Source: Deltaproteobacteria bacterium
GTDB lineage: Bacteria > Desulfobacterota > GWC2-55-46
Length of the DNA: 64,000 bases
Direction: 5' to 3'
Assembly: GCA_019912665.1 (NCBI GenBank)
Contig: JAIOIE010000032.1
Coordinates: forward strand, 1-64,000
A model generated the notes under the pieces. The model worked only from the letters and a program-made list of their open reading frames with translations. It was not told where the DNA came from and searched no databases. Below, piece after piece: positions 16,773 to 25,244 of this stretch. Position numbers and translations under genes: made by a program. The stretch's first letter is position 1. Each line of letters starts with the position of its first letter.

Positions 16773-18131
16773 ATGAAGGAGACCAAGATAGTACTCCCTG
16801 AAAAGGATATACCTCAAAAATGGTATAACATAATGGCGGACATGCCTAACCTCCCGGCCCCGCCGCTTCATCCCGCCACTCTTGAGCCCTGCGGCCCTGA
16901 CGACCTCAAGGCAATATTCCCCATGTCGCTTATAGAGCAGGAGGTCACTACCGAACGGTGGATCGAGATACCTGAAGAGGTGCGCGATATCTACCGCCTC
17001 TGGAGGCCGAGCCCGCTATACAGGGCTAGCCGCCTGGAAGCTCTGCTTAAAACCCCGGCGCGCATCTATTACAAATATGAGGGAGTAAGCCCGGCCGGGA
17101 GCCACAAGCCCAATACATCTATTCCCCAGGCCTATTATAATAAGAAGGCGGGCATAAAGAGGATAGCGACCGAGACCGGAGCCGGCCAGTGGGGTTCCGC
17201 GCTCGCCCTTGCCGGCCGCATGTTCGGATTAGAGATAACCGTCTACATGGTAAAGGTGAGCTATCACCAGAAGCCATATAGGAGGGTGGCCATGGAGACC
17301 TGGGGCGCCGAGGTCCTCGCAAGCCCCACAGAGAGGACCCAATCGGGCCGGAAGGTACTTGAGGCCGACCCGGAAAGCCCCGGAAGCCTCGGCATAGCCA
17401 TCTCCGAAGCGGTCGAAGACGCGGCCGGGAGGAGCGATACCAACTATGCGCTCGGCTCGGTCTTGAACCACGTCTGCCTCCACCAGACCGTAATAGGACA
17501 GGAGGCTAGGAGGCAGCTTGAGATCGCGGGCGACTACCCCGACGTGATCATCGGCTGCAGCGGCGGCGGAAGCAACATCGCGGGCCTCTCTTTTCCGTTC
17601 CTCCTCGATAAGATAAACGGCAGGGACCTCCGCGTCATAGCCGTAGAGCCTTCGTCCTGCCCCACGCTTACAAAAGGCGAGTACCGCTACGACTTTGGCG
17701 ACCTCGCCGGCCTTACCCCGTACCTCATGATGTACACCCTTGGCCACGACTTTGTGCCTCCCGGCATACACGCAGGAGGGCTCCGCTATCACGGCGAAGC
17801 GCCGCTCGTAAGTAGGCTTTTCCATGATGGGCTCATCGAGGCGGCGGCATGGCCCCAGTCCGAGGTCTTTGAAGCGGCCCTTCTGTTTGCCCGGACAGAG
17901 GCCATAATCCCCGCGCCGGAAAGCGCACACGCGATAAAATCCGCCATAACCGAAGCGGTAAGGGCCAGGGAAGAGGGGAAAGAGAAGGTAATCCTCTTCG
18001 GCCTATCGGGCCACGGAAATTTTGACATGCAGGCCTATGCCGACTACCTGGCGGGTAAGCTTACGGATTACGAGTACCCCGGGGAAAAGATACGGGAGGC
18101 CCTCTCCAAGCTTCCGGTCATAAGCCGCTGA
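16773..18131 (+). CDS. trpB: TrpB2-type tryptophan synthase beta chain
   Basis: A 452-aa PLP enzyme of the TrpB2 branch, longer than TrpB1 (about 400 aa) and with the TrpB2 N-terminus [19 protein letters not shown]. The PLP lysine is K112 in AGSHKPNTS. The phosphate-binding glycine loop is [11 protein letters not shown], and [13 protein letters not shown] is conserved. It joins indole or serine-derived aminoacrylate to make tryptophan. TrpB2 often works without TrpA nearby, and none is present here. Confidence 0.9.
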   Translation: MKETKIVLPEKDIPQKWYNIMADMPNLPAPPLHPATLEPCGPDDLKAIFPMSLIEQEVTTERWIEIPEEVRDIYRLWRPSPLYRASRLEALLKTPARIYYKYEGVSPAGSHKPNTSIPQAYYNKKAGIKRIATETGAGQWGSALALAGRMFGLEITVYMVKVSYHQKPYRRVAMETWGAEVLASPTERTQSGRKVLEADPESPGSLGIAISEAVEDAAGRSDTNYALGSVLNHVCLHQTVIGQEARRQLEIAGDYPDVIIGCSGGGSNIAGLSFPFLLDKINGRDLRVIAVEPSSCPTLTKGEYRYDFGDLAGLTPYLMMYTLGHDFVPPGIHAGGLRYHGEAPLVSRLFHDGLIEAAAWPQSEVFEAALLFARTEAIIPAPESAHAIKSAITEAVRAREEGKEKVILFGLSGHGNFDMQAYADYLAGKLTDYEYPGEKIREALSKLPVISR

Positions 18132-18159
18132 GCAAGGCATTAACACTGAGGGGAATCGG

Positions 18160-18450
18160 ATGTCCCTGAAACTATGGACTATGGCAGCGAAGATCGCCGG
18201 GCTCATCCTTACATCGAGAACGGTCATGGACGCGTCCCGCACCGTATTCGGCTCCCTGAAAAGGGAGTACAGGGACGTGGAGGACGAGAGGCTCCGCGAA
18301 TACCTTATTAACCTTGAGCAGAGGCTCAAGTCAGCCGAAAGAGAGCTCGAATCGACGAGGAAAATCATAAAAAGGCTCACCGTCGCGGTTTACGGCCTTT
18401 CGGCACTTGCGCTCGCAGCCCTCGCCATCGCCCTTATCAGGCCGGCTTAG
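18160..18450 (+). CDS. Small coiled-coil membrane-anchored protein
   Basis: A 96-aa protein. Residues 35-68 form a coiled coil (REYLINLEQRLKSAERELES) and the C-terminus is one transmembrane helix (AVYGLSALALAALAIALI). No family recognised. It has GAGGGGAAT before the ATG and lies 28 bp after trpB2, so it may be co-transcribed, though a link in function is not evident. Confidence 0.5.
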   Translation: MSLKLWTMAAKIAGLILTSRTVMDASRTVFGSLKREYRDVEDERLREYLINLEQRLKSAERELESTRKIIKRLTVAVYGLSALALAALAIALIRPA

Positions 18451-18524
18451 CTTACAACATAGCTCTTCTGGCCGTAAAGAGAGCCTTAAAATAATAACCT
18501 CGCTGTTGTTCCTGTGGAGATATC

Positions 18525-19169
18525 ATGGGCGAAGGGGAAAAGGGCCTTGTAAGTGAGATCCGGAAGCTCAGTGAGCAATTAAAAGAGTTTTTGAGGGCTG
18601 AGGGCGAAAGGCTCAATCTCGAAGCGCTCCTTTGCTCGCGCACGACCGAGCTCATAAAGGCCAATGAGATGCTTCTTGCGGAAATAAACGCTCGGGAAAA
18701 AGCGGAGCAGGCCCTAGGCGAGTATCAATATGTATACCGCAAGCTGCTGGATTCAATAAGCGATGCCGTATTCGTAGCTGACGCCGGGAGCGGACTCATA
18801 ATTCAGGCAAACAGTGCCGCGGGCGCGCTAATCGGAAGGCCCGTGGACGAAATAGCGGGCATGCACCAGACCGAGCTCCATCCTGTTGAAGATACCGAAT
18901 ACTACGGCATGCTTTTCAGGAAGGCCGTGAAAGACAGGGCGGTGCGGAAAATGGAGATAATGATGCGCCATTCCAGCGGAAACGCGGTCAAGGCGGAGGC
19001 AAACGCCTTTACCTCGGTCATGGGCGGCAGGAATGTGATCTGGGGGGTATTCCGGGAGACCTCGGGCAGCGGGTTGCCCGAAAGCGAGCGGGCCAGGATA
19101 AACCTCCTCATCGACGAGCTCTCCCGCAGATTGTCAACCCCCTCCAGAAGCAGCCTTGATTTGCAGTAA
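18525..19169 (+). CDS. PAS-domain sensor protein without an output domain
   Basis: A 214-aa cytoplasmic protein. A helical N-terminus (about 1-70, coiled coil ending INAREKAEQALGEYQ) is followed by one PAS domain (about 70-190: DSISDAVFVADAGSGLIIQA, IGRPVDEIAGMHQTELHP). No histidine kinase, GGDEF or HTH output follows. It precedes an NtrC-type regulator by 125 bp and could bind a ligand or partner for that pathway, but no phospho-transfer residues are present. Confidence 0.7.
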   Translation: MGEGEKGLVSEIRKLSEQLKEFLRAEGERLNLEALLCSRTTELIKANEMLLAEINAREKAEQALGEYQYVYRKLLDSISDAVFVADAGSGLIIQANSAAGALIGRPVDEIAGMHQTELHPVEDTEYYGMLFRKAVKDRAVRKMEIMMRHSSGNAVKAEANAFTSVMGGRNVIWGVFRETSGSGLPESERARINLLIDELSRRLSTPSRSSLDLQ

Positions 19170-19294
19170 GAACTTTAGTATGCTCATCCTGTACGGCCCC
19201 TCTCACCTTTTGAGTCCGAATCCCATCAGGCACCCTCGTCAAATCCATCCCGATATGGTCCAGGGCCGCTATCTTACAAGCGGGAAGGCCAGAA

Positions 19295-20647
19295 TTGCAC
19301 AAGGTGCTCGTAATAGACGACGAGGAGAACATAAGGCTCGTCCTCTCGGAGCTCCTCTCCATGAGGGGGTTCTCCGTTTCCCAGGCATCTGACGGGCCCT
19401 CGGGGATAAGGGAATTCGGCAGGTTCAGGCCGCATGCCGTTCTCCTCGACCACAGGATGCCCGGCATGGGCGGCTTTGAAACGCTAAGGGCCCTGAAGGA
19501 GATAGACCCGGCGGTCCCGGTCATTTTTCTCACCGCATACGCTGACATACAGGCGGCTGTGGAGGCCATAAAGAACGGGGCCCATGATTTCGTGACCAAG
19601 CCCGCGGACATGGAATCGCTGGCGGTGCTTATCAGGAAAGCGATCGAAAAGCTCGAGCTCGAACGCGAGGTGGTGAGGCTTAAGACCGCAGTCGACGCCT
19701 CTCTCGAAGCGGCGCTCGGCAGGGGCGAGGCCATAAGGCGCGTAATAAGCCAGCTCGTAAGGGTTGCCGCAAGCGATTTTGCGATCATCATACAGGGCGA
19801 GACAGGCACGGGCAAATCCATGATAGCCGGTCTCGTCCACCGAATGAGCCGGAGGAAAGAAGGGCCGTTCGTAAGGGTCGACATGGGGGCCATCCCCGAG
19901 CCGCTCATCGAAAGCGAGCTCTTCGGCTTTGAGAAGGGCGCCTTCACCGGCGCGGACAGGGCACGTGGCGGATATTTCGAGGCCGCCTCCGGCGGCACGC
20001 TTTTTATAGACGAGCTCGAGAACACCTCTGCCGCGCTCCAATCGAAGCTCCTCGGGGCCGTAGAGTCAAAGCAGGTCTGCCGTGTGGGCTCAAGCAAGCC
20101 TCTCCCGGTCGATGTGCGGATACTCGCGGCCTCGAACAAGGACCTGAGAGCCCTTGTGAAAGAGGGCAGCTTCCGGGAAGACCTCTATTTCAGGCTGAAC
20201 GAATTTACGGTTACGCTTCCGCCTCTACGAGAGCGGGCGGACGACATTTCCTTTTTAGCCGGCAGGTTCCTTGCGGACGCGTGCGAGGAGCTTAAGAGGC
20301 CGCCCCTTTCGGTATCCGGTCCCGCAATGGAGGCGCTCCTCAGCCATCCCTGGTCGGGCAATATAAGGGAGCTTAAGAACGTTATGCGCCGCGCCGCTCT
20401 TTTGGCGGGAGGCGGCGAGGTCCACCCAACGCACCTCGGCTTCGCGGCCGGGGAGAACTATGACCGTCTGGCCGGGGAAGTCCTCCCGTTGAAGGAGGTC
20501 TCGTCCCATGCGGCGCGGGAGGCGGAAAGGGCCGCGATAAGGGAGGCGCTCAAGCTATCCTCCGGCAATAAGGCCAGGACCGCTTCCATCCTGAAGATAG
20601 ATTACAAGACCCTCCTTACCAAGATAAGGGCGTACGACCTCGGTTGA
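19295..20647 (+). CDS. NtrC-family sigma-54-dependent response regulator
   Basis: A 450-aa protein from TTG 19295. The receiver domain (1-120) has D52 in LLDHRMPG as phospho-acceptor. The AAA+ domain (about 140-375) has Walker A GETGTGKS (168-175), the sigma-54 contact loop GAFTGA (215-220) and the conserved WSGNIRELKN block. The C-terminal Fis-like HTH (about 410-450) includes SSGNKARTASILKIDYKTLL. It opens sigma-54 promoters when phosphorylated. No histidine kinase is adjacent. Directly downstream lie a four-half-site palindrome and a perfect -24/-12 promoter, so its likely target is the secreted-protein gene at 20828. Confidence 0.92.
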   Translation: MHKVLVIDDEENIRLVLSELLSMRGFSVSQASDGPSGIREFGRFRPHAVLLDHRMPGMGGFETLRALKEIDPAVPVIFLTAYADIQAAVEAIKNGAHDFVTKPADMESLAVLIRKAIEKLELEREVVRLKTAVDASLEAALGRGEAIRRVISQLVRVAASDFAIIIQGETGTGKSMIAGLVHRMSRRKEGPFVRVDMGAIPEPLIESELFGFEKGAFTGADRARGGYFEAASGGTLFIDELENTSAALQSKLLGAVESKQVCRVGSSKPLPVDVRILAASNKDLRALVKEGSFREDLYFRLNEFTVTLPPLRERADDISFLAGRFLADACEELKRPPLSVSGPAMEALLSHPWSGNIRELKNVMRRAALLAGGGEVHPTHLGFAAGENYDRLAGEVLPLKEVSSHAAREAERAAIREALKLSSGNKARTASILKIDYKTLLTKIRAYDLG

Positions 20648-20686
20648 TATGGAATCAGTTCCATGATTATGGAATGGATTCCATAT
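20647..20686. promoter_or_regulatory. Palindromic enhancer: four TGGAA half-sites
   Basis: An outer inverted repeat ATATGGAATC (20647-20656) and GATTCCATAT (20677-20686) encloses an inner one, TTCCAT (20659-20664) and ATGGAA (20669-20674), around GATT. It starts on the stop of the NtrC-type gene and lies about 100 bp upstream of the expected start site of the sigma-54 promoter, the usual distance for an enhancer. There is no T-run, so it is not a terminator. Confidence 0.7.
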
Positions 20687-20747
20687 AAGCCTCTCCTCCG
20701 TTTCGTATCAGACCTCCTAAATAACAGCAATTCCTTTCAATTCAGGC

Positions 20748-20763
20748 TGGCACTCCTCTTGCT
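20748..20763 (+). promoter_or_regulatory. Sigma-54 (-24/-12) promoter
   Basis: TGGCAC, five bases, then TTGCT. GG (20749-20750) and GC (20761-20762) are exactly 10 bp apart, as the RpoN consensus requires. Transcription should start near 20774, 54 bp before the ATG at 20828. Confidence 0.8.
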
Positions 20764-20827
20764 ATTACCTCCGGGTAGAAGCTAGGGCGGTTTCCATTTC
20801 CGGCTTTTCAAGAAAGAGGAGGTCTTT

Positions 20828-21592
20828 ATGCTGATATATCGGATAATCCTGGCGGCGCTTCTGGCGGCATTGCTTGCGTCAGGGGGCGCCCGCGCAGCAG
20901 GGAGCGGCCTTGATGAGCTTTCGGCCCTGTCTGGGGAATACATCGACGGAAGCCTTACGGGCATCCAGGTCTATAACCACATACGTGCGCTCTGTAAAGA
21001 TGAGGGCGGAAAGCCTTTGGCGGTCGTCTCTAAGAGATTCGGAAGGACCGTAAGGCTAATCGAAGTCACTCCCGATGAGGCCGCAGAACATATCGCATCA
21101 TCGGGAAAAGGCAAGTACCCCTGGTATTTCGCATGCGAGGGAGACCCGAGGTTCATAATCGAAAAGGACTATCAATACAGCCCTGGCGAGCCTCAAAAAT
21201 TCCGCTTGAGCCGGGGCCGCGGGCTTGATTGGCTGGACTATGTCAAAGCAGAAGAACAGGAAAAGATAGCAAGGTTTGAGGCCATGTCCGTCAGGGCGGG
21301 AAAAACGGAGGTTCAGGAAGACAAAGGGCTGCTTGAAGAGATAGCCCTCCAGGCCTCGTCATTGCAGATGGATTTTGTGAGGGCCGGAAACGACGCGAGG
21401 TACGAGGCAAAGTACAGCAGCATGGAAAAGGGATGCAGCCGCGTGTCCGTCAAGTACACGGCATACCATCAGTCGGGAGAGAAGTTTTTCGATTACAGGG
21501 TATGCGGCCAGGATGTGGCGCTTATCAAGGAAAGCGTTCCGGCAGGGCCGAGGGGGCCGGTCGCGCTCATCGCAAGGGGAGAGAGGCCTTAG
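20828..21592 (+). CDS. Secreted or periplasmic protein of unknown function under a sigma-54 promoter
   Basis: A 254-aa protein with a signal peptide (MLIYRIILAALLAALLASGG, cut after ARA). The mature part is hydrophilic, with four cysteines including FACEGD and DYRVCGQD that could form disulfides. I recognise no domain. The ATG follows AGGAGGT at 5 bp. It is preceded by a sigma-54 promoter and a palindromic enhancer next to an NtrC-type regulator gene, so its expression is probably conditional. A 96-bp repeat element begins at its stop codon. Confidence 0.6.
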   Translation: MLIYRIILAALLAALLASGGARAAGSGLDELSALSGEYIDGSLTGIQVYNHIRALCKDEGGKPLAVVSKRFGRTVRLIEVTPDEAAEHIASSGKGKYPWYFACEGDPRFIIEKDYQYSPGEPQKFRLSRGRGLDWLDYVKAEEQEKIARFEAMSVRAGKTEVQEDKGLLEEIALQASSLQMDFVRAGNDARYEAKYSSMEKGCSRVSVKYTAYHQSGEKFFDYRVCGQDVALIKESVPAGPRGPVALIARGERP

Positions 21593-21688
21593 CAGGGTGT
21601 TGAAAGGCACCCCGCTACGCGATCCATGTACGGATTGCCAAATTGCGAGAACTTGAAAAGTCCCAGGAAAGGCTTTTTCAATATCCTG
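21593..21688. repeat. Dispersed repeat family 2, short copy
   Basis: Begins CAGGGTGTTGAAA immediately after the TAG of the secreted-protein gene and ends TTTTTCAATATCCTG. It shares both ends and the internal GGATTGCCAAATTGCGA block with the copy at 37743-37891. It has an internal deletion compared with that copy and no obvious target duplication. Confidence 0.7.
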
Positions 21689-21709
21689 CTCGTTGATAAA
21701 GGAAAGACA

Positions 21710-22429
21710 TTACCTGCCGTGGCACTTCTTGAACTTCGCGCCGCTTCCGCACCAGCAGGGGTCGTTCCGGCCGGGTTGTGCGGGCCTCTCCTCAGGCAAA
21801 AGGTCAGGCGCGCTTGCCTCGCACCACGACCGGACGGCCTCGACCACCTTTTCCGCCGCTTCCTCGGCATTTTCCGCGCCTTCGCTGAAGCTCCTCTTCG
21901 AGATGCCCTTCTCCCTTTCTATGGCCGCATGGACCGCCGTTCCATCGCCTTTGGCAGCGCCGGCCTCGTGTATTATCCTGCAAAAGCCCTTTTCCCCTGG
22001 GCCTGCATCAGGAGAGCCGAGCTCGCCGCAATGCGGGGGCCTTATCTCGCGCCCGATAATGGATGGATGGATGGAGCAGGACTTGTCCTCCGCTAATAGA
22101 GAGCACCTGAAGGCGAACATGGCAATGAGATTCATAGTGAGCGCCTGCCCGGACCGCCGTATGTCCTTTACTACTACATTATACCTCTCGGGCTGGCCGA
22201 ATAGTCTCCGGGGCTCCTCCCCGGATGTCCTGTAGGCGTCCGTTATCCTCTCCACCCGCGCCTTTATGCCCTTAAGCACCTCGGCCCTGAAAGCGGAAGG
22301 GTTTCTGAGGCCGCCTTCCCTTGCGAACGGATACGAGATGATGCCCCACCAGGGGTCGCAGCAAATGCCCCCGCAGCGCTCGACGCATATGGCAGAGAAA
22401 GAAGACCTTTCCTTAACGCCGGTACTCAT
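21710..22429 (-). CDS. Cysteine-cluster protein with C-terminal SEC-C zinc motif
   Basis: A 239-aa protein. The C-terminus is a SEC-C motif (GRNDPCWCGSGAKFKKCHG), the zinc-binding tail found in SecA and many small proteins. The N-terminal half has CVERCGGICCDPWWG and further cysteines (RCSLLAEDKSC, PPHCGELG), resembling YkgJ-type zinc or iron-sulfur cysteine-cluster proteins. The role is unknown. It follows the diguanylate cyclase gene on the same strand, 154 bp away. Confidence 0.7.
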   Translation of the reverse strand: MSTGVKERSSFSAICVERCGGICCDPWWGIISYPFAREGGLRNPSAFRAEVLKGIKARVERITDAYRTSGEEPRRLFGQPERYNVVVKDIRRSGQALTMNLIAMFAFRCSLLAEDKSCSIHPSIIGREIRPPHCGELGSPDAGPGEKGFCRIIHEAGAAKGDGTAVHAAIEREKGISKRSFSEGAENAEEAAEKVVEAVRSWCEASAPDLLPEERPAQPGRNDPCWCGSGAKFKKCHGR

Positions 22430-22583
22430 GCGACGATTATAACTTCTTTGGGCCGGATTAGTCCAGACGGTCTTGATTCATGTTTAAAAAAGGTTTAAGC
22501 GTTAAGCGGATCAGGATAGGGCGCGTGATTGTAGGGCCTTTACGAACCGGAGGGTTTTCTGGCAATATTAAAAATCAACATAT

Positions 22584-24743
22584 TCATACCAGCCTGGCTT
22601 CAGACTGCTTTTCAAAAGCGACCTGGTTCTTCCCGTTCCTCTTCGCGAAATAGAGGTTCTCGTCCGCTGCCTTGACGAGGTCTACCTCGCATCTTACCAC
22701 ATCGGAGGGGAAGAGCGCTGCGCCCACGCTCATGGTGACCTGCCAGTCCCTCAAGCCCGGAAAACGGTGCATCTCGACCGTCTTCCTGATCTTTTCGGCG
22801 AGCGCAAGCAGCCCTTCCTTTCCGGTATGGGTCACAAGGCAGACGAATTCCTCTCCGCCGTACCTTGCAAGCACGTCCGTTGACCTGGTGTTCTCCCTGA
22901 GGAGCCTTCCAATCTCCGAGAGTATCAGGTCCCCCTGCTGGTGGCCGAAGGTATCGTTTATGTATTTAAAGTTGTCCACGTCCATCATCAGGAGGCCGGT
23001 CTCGTATTTATACCGCGAGGCGGCCTTGAACTGCTCTTTCAACAGCTCGCCGAAGCGCCGCCTGTTGAAGACTCCCGTAAGGGGGTCGGTCATGGAGAGC
23101 TTTTCGATTTTCTTGTGGACCATCGCATTATCAAGGGCGATTGATATCTGGTTTACAAGGTGCTCCATGTGCCTGAGCATCTCCTTCTCGTACGGCTCGA
23201 TCGAACCGAGTAGCAATACGCCCATGGGCTTCTCGTTATAGGTGAGGCAGAGCCAGACGAGTCCCGCGGGGTTGAACTTGAGTATGCCGGCGTCTATTAC
23301 CGGCCCGCTTGCGTTTCTAAGGTCGAGGAGGGCGAGCGTCCTCTGCTCCGAGAAGCACCGGTCGGCAAGTCCTTCCCCCTTTTCCGTGCCGGAAAGGCCT
23401 GATTTGCTTATCCCGCAGAGCACCTCGGGCTTTAATATCCCGGTCTCGTCGTCGTATATGTATATGACCCCGATCTCAGAGCCCGTAAGCTCCGCTATCT
23501 TGGAAAGGGCCCTCTCCAGGAGCATCTCCGGGTCGTTGTACTGAAGGAGCACCTTTGAGAGCTGGTTAAAGCTTTCAAGCCGGTCCTCCCTGGTCTTTAT
23601 GGACGCGACCATAACGTTGAAGCCCTGCCCGATGCTCTCGAACTCGTCCTTGGTCCTGATGTCAAGGGCCACGTCGAGGTTGCCTGAGGCCGTCTCGTCC
23701 ATCGCGCTCCTTATGGCCCTGACGGGCTTCAATGTGTCCCTGTAAGTGAGGGCCGCGAGGAGGAGCGAGAAGAGGACCCCGGCCGCGGCCACCCACAGTA
23801 TCTGCGATTTCATGCGAGCTATATGCGCCTCGACTTTCGAGATCGGCTCGGCCACGGCCAGCGCGCCTATGGGCTTGCCGTCGAGCCCGAATATCGGCTC
23901 TATCCCAAGGAAGACGCCTTTTCCGTCGAGCTCGGTCTCTCCGATGAAGCCACCCCCTTCGGGCAGCAGGCCCTCTATGCCGTGGTCCAGCCGGGTGAGC
24001 GGGCTGAAGACCCCGGTTTGAAACCCCGGGGCCGAAGCTACCTTCGCGCCCTTTTCCGTTATCGTGAAGACCGAGGCGTTCACGTTGAAATACCTGTATA
24101 CGGTATCCGGGAGCCAGCCGTTACCGTTAAGGAGCGTGCCGGTGACGAAAGCCCCCGTTACATCGCCGTTCTCGATAATGGGCACCACTACCAGCTGCAT
24201 AAGCCCGTGCTCGTCGGTCTCGGGGATTTTAAGCCCTTCCCTCTCAAGAAATTCCCTGGGCACGAGCTCGGTGGATATGACAGGCCCGCCGATTTCAAGG
24301 GCCTTTCCCACCGCGCCGTTTATCTCAAGGAGGTCCCCGGCTCTCCTGTCCCTCCTTGCGATGACCCGCCCGCCGCCGTCAACGACGGCCCAGAGGTCTA
24401 CGTAAGGCCTCATTTCGGAGTAGCCGATCAGGTTCCTGCCGAGGAATTCGGAATCGCGCGCCTTGACAGCCGCCTTCACCGCCCGTTCGCTCGCGGCCTG
24501 GAGCATGCCGAACTTCATCTGCTCGGGGCGCGACTGGAAAAGGCTCCAAGCTCCCCGGAGCTTCGAGTCGATCTCGTTAATGGCCTCCTGGTGGGCTTGG
24601 GAGGAGAACTTCACTGAGACGAAGAAATAGAAGCCGCCGGTGAGCACCGATATGATGAGAAGGAATGCGAGGAGTGTCTTTGTCCCTATGGAGAGGGTAG
24701 GCCTGCAATCGGACCAGATTACCCGGAATATCTTTTTCATCAA
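22584..24743 (-). CDS. Membrane diguanylate cyclase: Cache sensor, HAMP, GAF, GGDEF
   Basis: A 719-aa protein. A transmembrane helix (about 20-44) and a periplasmic single-Cache-like sensor (about 45-300) are followed by a second helix (about 310-332), HAMP (333-385), GAF (about 400-550) and a GGDEF domain with active site GGEEF (629-633). An RSTD inhibitory site (620-623) lies five residues before it, as in feedback-controlled cyclases. It makes cyclic di-GMP from GTP. The motif is intact, so it should be active. The ATG is preceded by GGAAGG. Confidence 0.9.
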   Translation of the reverse strand: MMKKIFRVIWSDCRPTLSIGTKTLLAFLLIISVLTGGFYFFVSVKFSSQAHQEAINEIDSKLRGAWSLFQSRPEQMKFGMLQAASERAVKAAVKARDSEFLGRNLIGYSEMRPYVDLWAVVDGGGRVIARRDRRAGDLLEINGAVGKALEIGGPVISTELVPREFLEREGLKIPETDEHGLMQLVVVPIIENGDVTGAFVTGTLLNGNGWLPDTVYRYFNVNASVFTITEKGAKVASAPGFQTGVFSPLTRLDHGIEGLLPEGGGFIGETELDGKGVFLGIEPIFGLDGKPIGALAVAEPISKVEAHIARMKSQILWVAAAGVLFSLLLAALTYRDTLKPVRAIRSAMDETASGNLDVALDIRTKDEFESIGQGFNVMVASIKTREDRLESFNQLSKVLLQYNDPEMLLERALSKIAELTGSEIGVIYIYDDETGILKPEVLCGISKSGLSGTEKGEGLADRCFSEQRTLALLDLRNASGPVIDAGILKFNPAGLVWLCLTYNEKPMGVLLLGSIEPYEKEMLRHMEHLVNQISIALDNAMVHKKIEKLSMTDPLTGVFNRRRFGELLKEQFKAASRYKYETGLLMMDVDNFKYINDTFGHQQGDLILSEIGRLLRENTRSTDVLARYGGEEFVCLVTHTGKEGLLALAEKIRKTVEMHRFPGLRDWQVTMSVGAALFPSDVVRCEVDLVKAADENLYFAKRNGKNQVAFEKQSEARLV

Positions 24744-25244
24744 GCTTTCCTTCCAAAAAAGAAATGGGGGGAGGAAATAAACGCATCCCCCGCCCCGATT
24801 ACTTATCGGGAAAAAGACGGCTTTTCTTTAGGGTTTTCCGGCCTGCGGGTCTTTATTTTGCTCTCAAAATAACCCGGGCATAAGGCGGAGCAAACATAGG
24901 GATGGGGGAGGGGCGGGCGAGGCGGGGTTGCAAAAGCGAGGCCCCCTTTGGGGCCGAACGACTCAAGGGCCGAGCCCGGAGGATGGAGGCAGAAAGGGAG
25001 CGGAGCCTTATGCCGAAAAGTGCGGTAGCACGTTAAAAGTCTTTTGCAAATTCCGAATATCTTTTCAATCAAGCCTTCCTACCCAAATGGGGCAGGAACC
25101 GAAAAGTATTCCCTACCGAGCATATCTTTTGAAGAAAGCAGGTTTTTTTCAGGTTTTCTGGAATGGAGCGGCATTATTTTTCGCGAGCGGGATTTGATCC
25201 CGGCAGACGGATAGCCTGGTCTGAGGAGATTCCGAAAAGGGGTG
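24744..25244. other. Repeat-bearing intergenic region with no gene
   Basis: About 500 bp between the cyclase and hemG. It holds the family 3 repeat (24873-25047). A partial duplicate of the cyclase start region also occurs: the stretch around CCGAATATCTTTTCAATCAAG (25049-25080) mirrors the start codon region 24728-24760. The minus-strand frame made by that duplicate (MIEKIFGICK) degenerates into repeat sequence and is not a gene. GGGATTTGATCCCGG near 25188 is only tRNA-like. Confidence 0.55.
24873..25047. repeat. Dispersed repeat family 3, copy 1
   Basis: Inverted repeats GGGCATAAGGC (24876-24886) and GCCTTATGCC (25005-25014) bound a GC-rich centre. Outside the right arm comes AGTGCGGTAGCACGTTAAAA. 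The same order, with a shorter centre, occurs at 52544-52650. Confidence 0.65.

Noticed and set aside
24803-25072. Minus-strand frame starting MIEKIFGICK
   Set aside because: Its start is a decayed duplicate of the cyclase start and the rest is repeat sequence.
25180-25215. GGGATTTGATCCCGG hairpin that looks like a tRNA T arm
   Set aside because: No acceptor, D or anticodon arms can be drawn around it.
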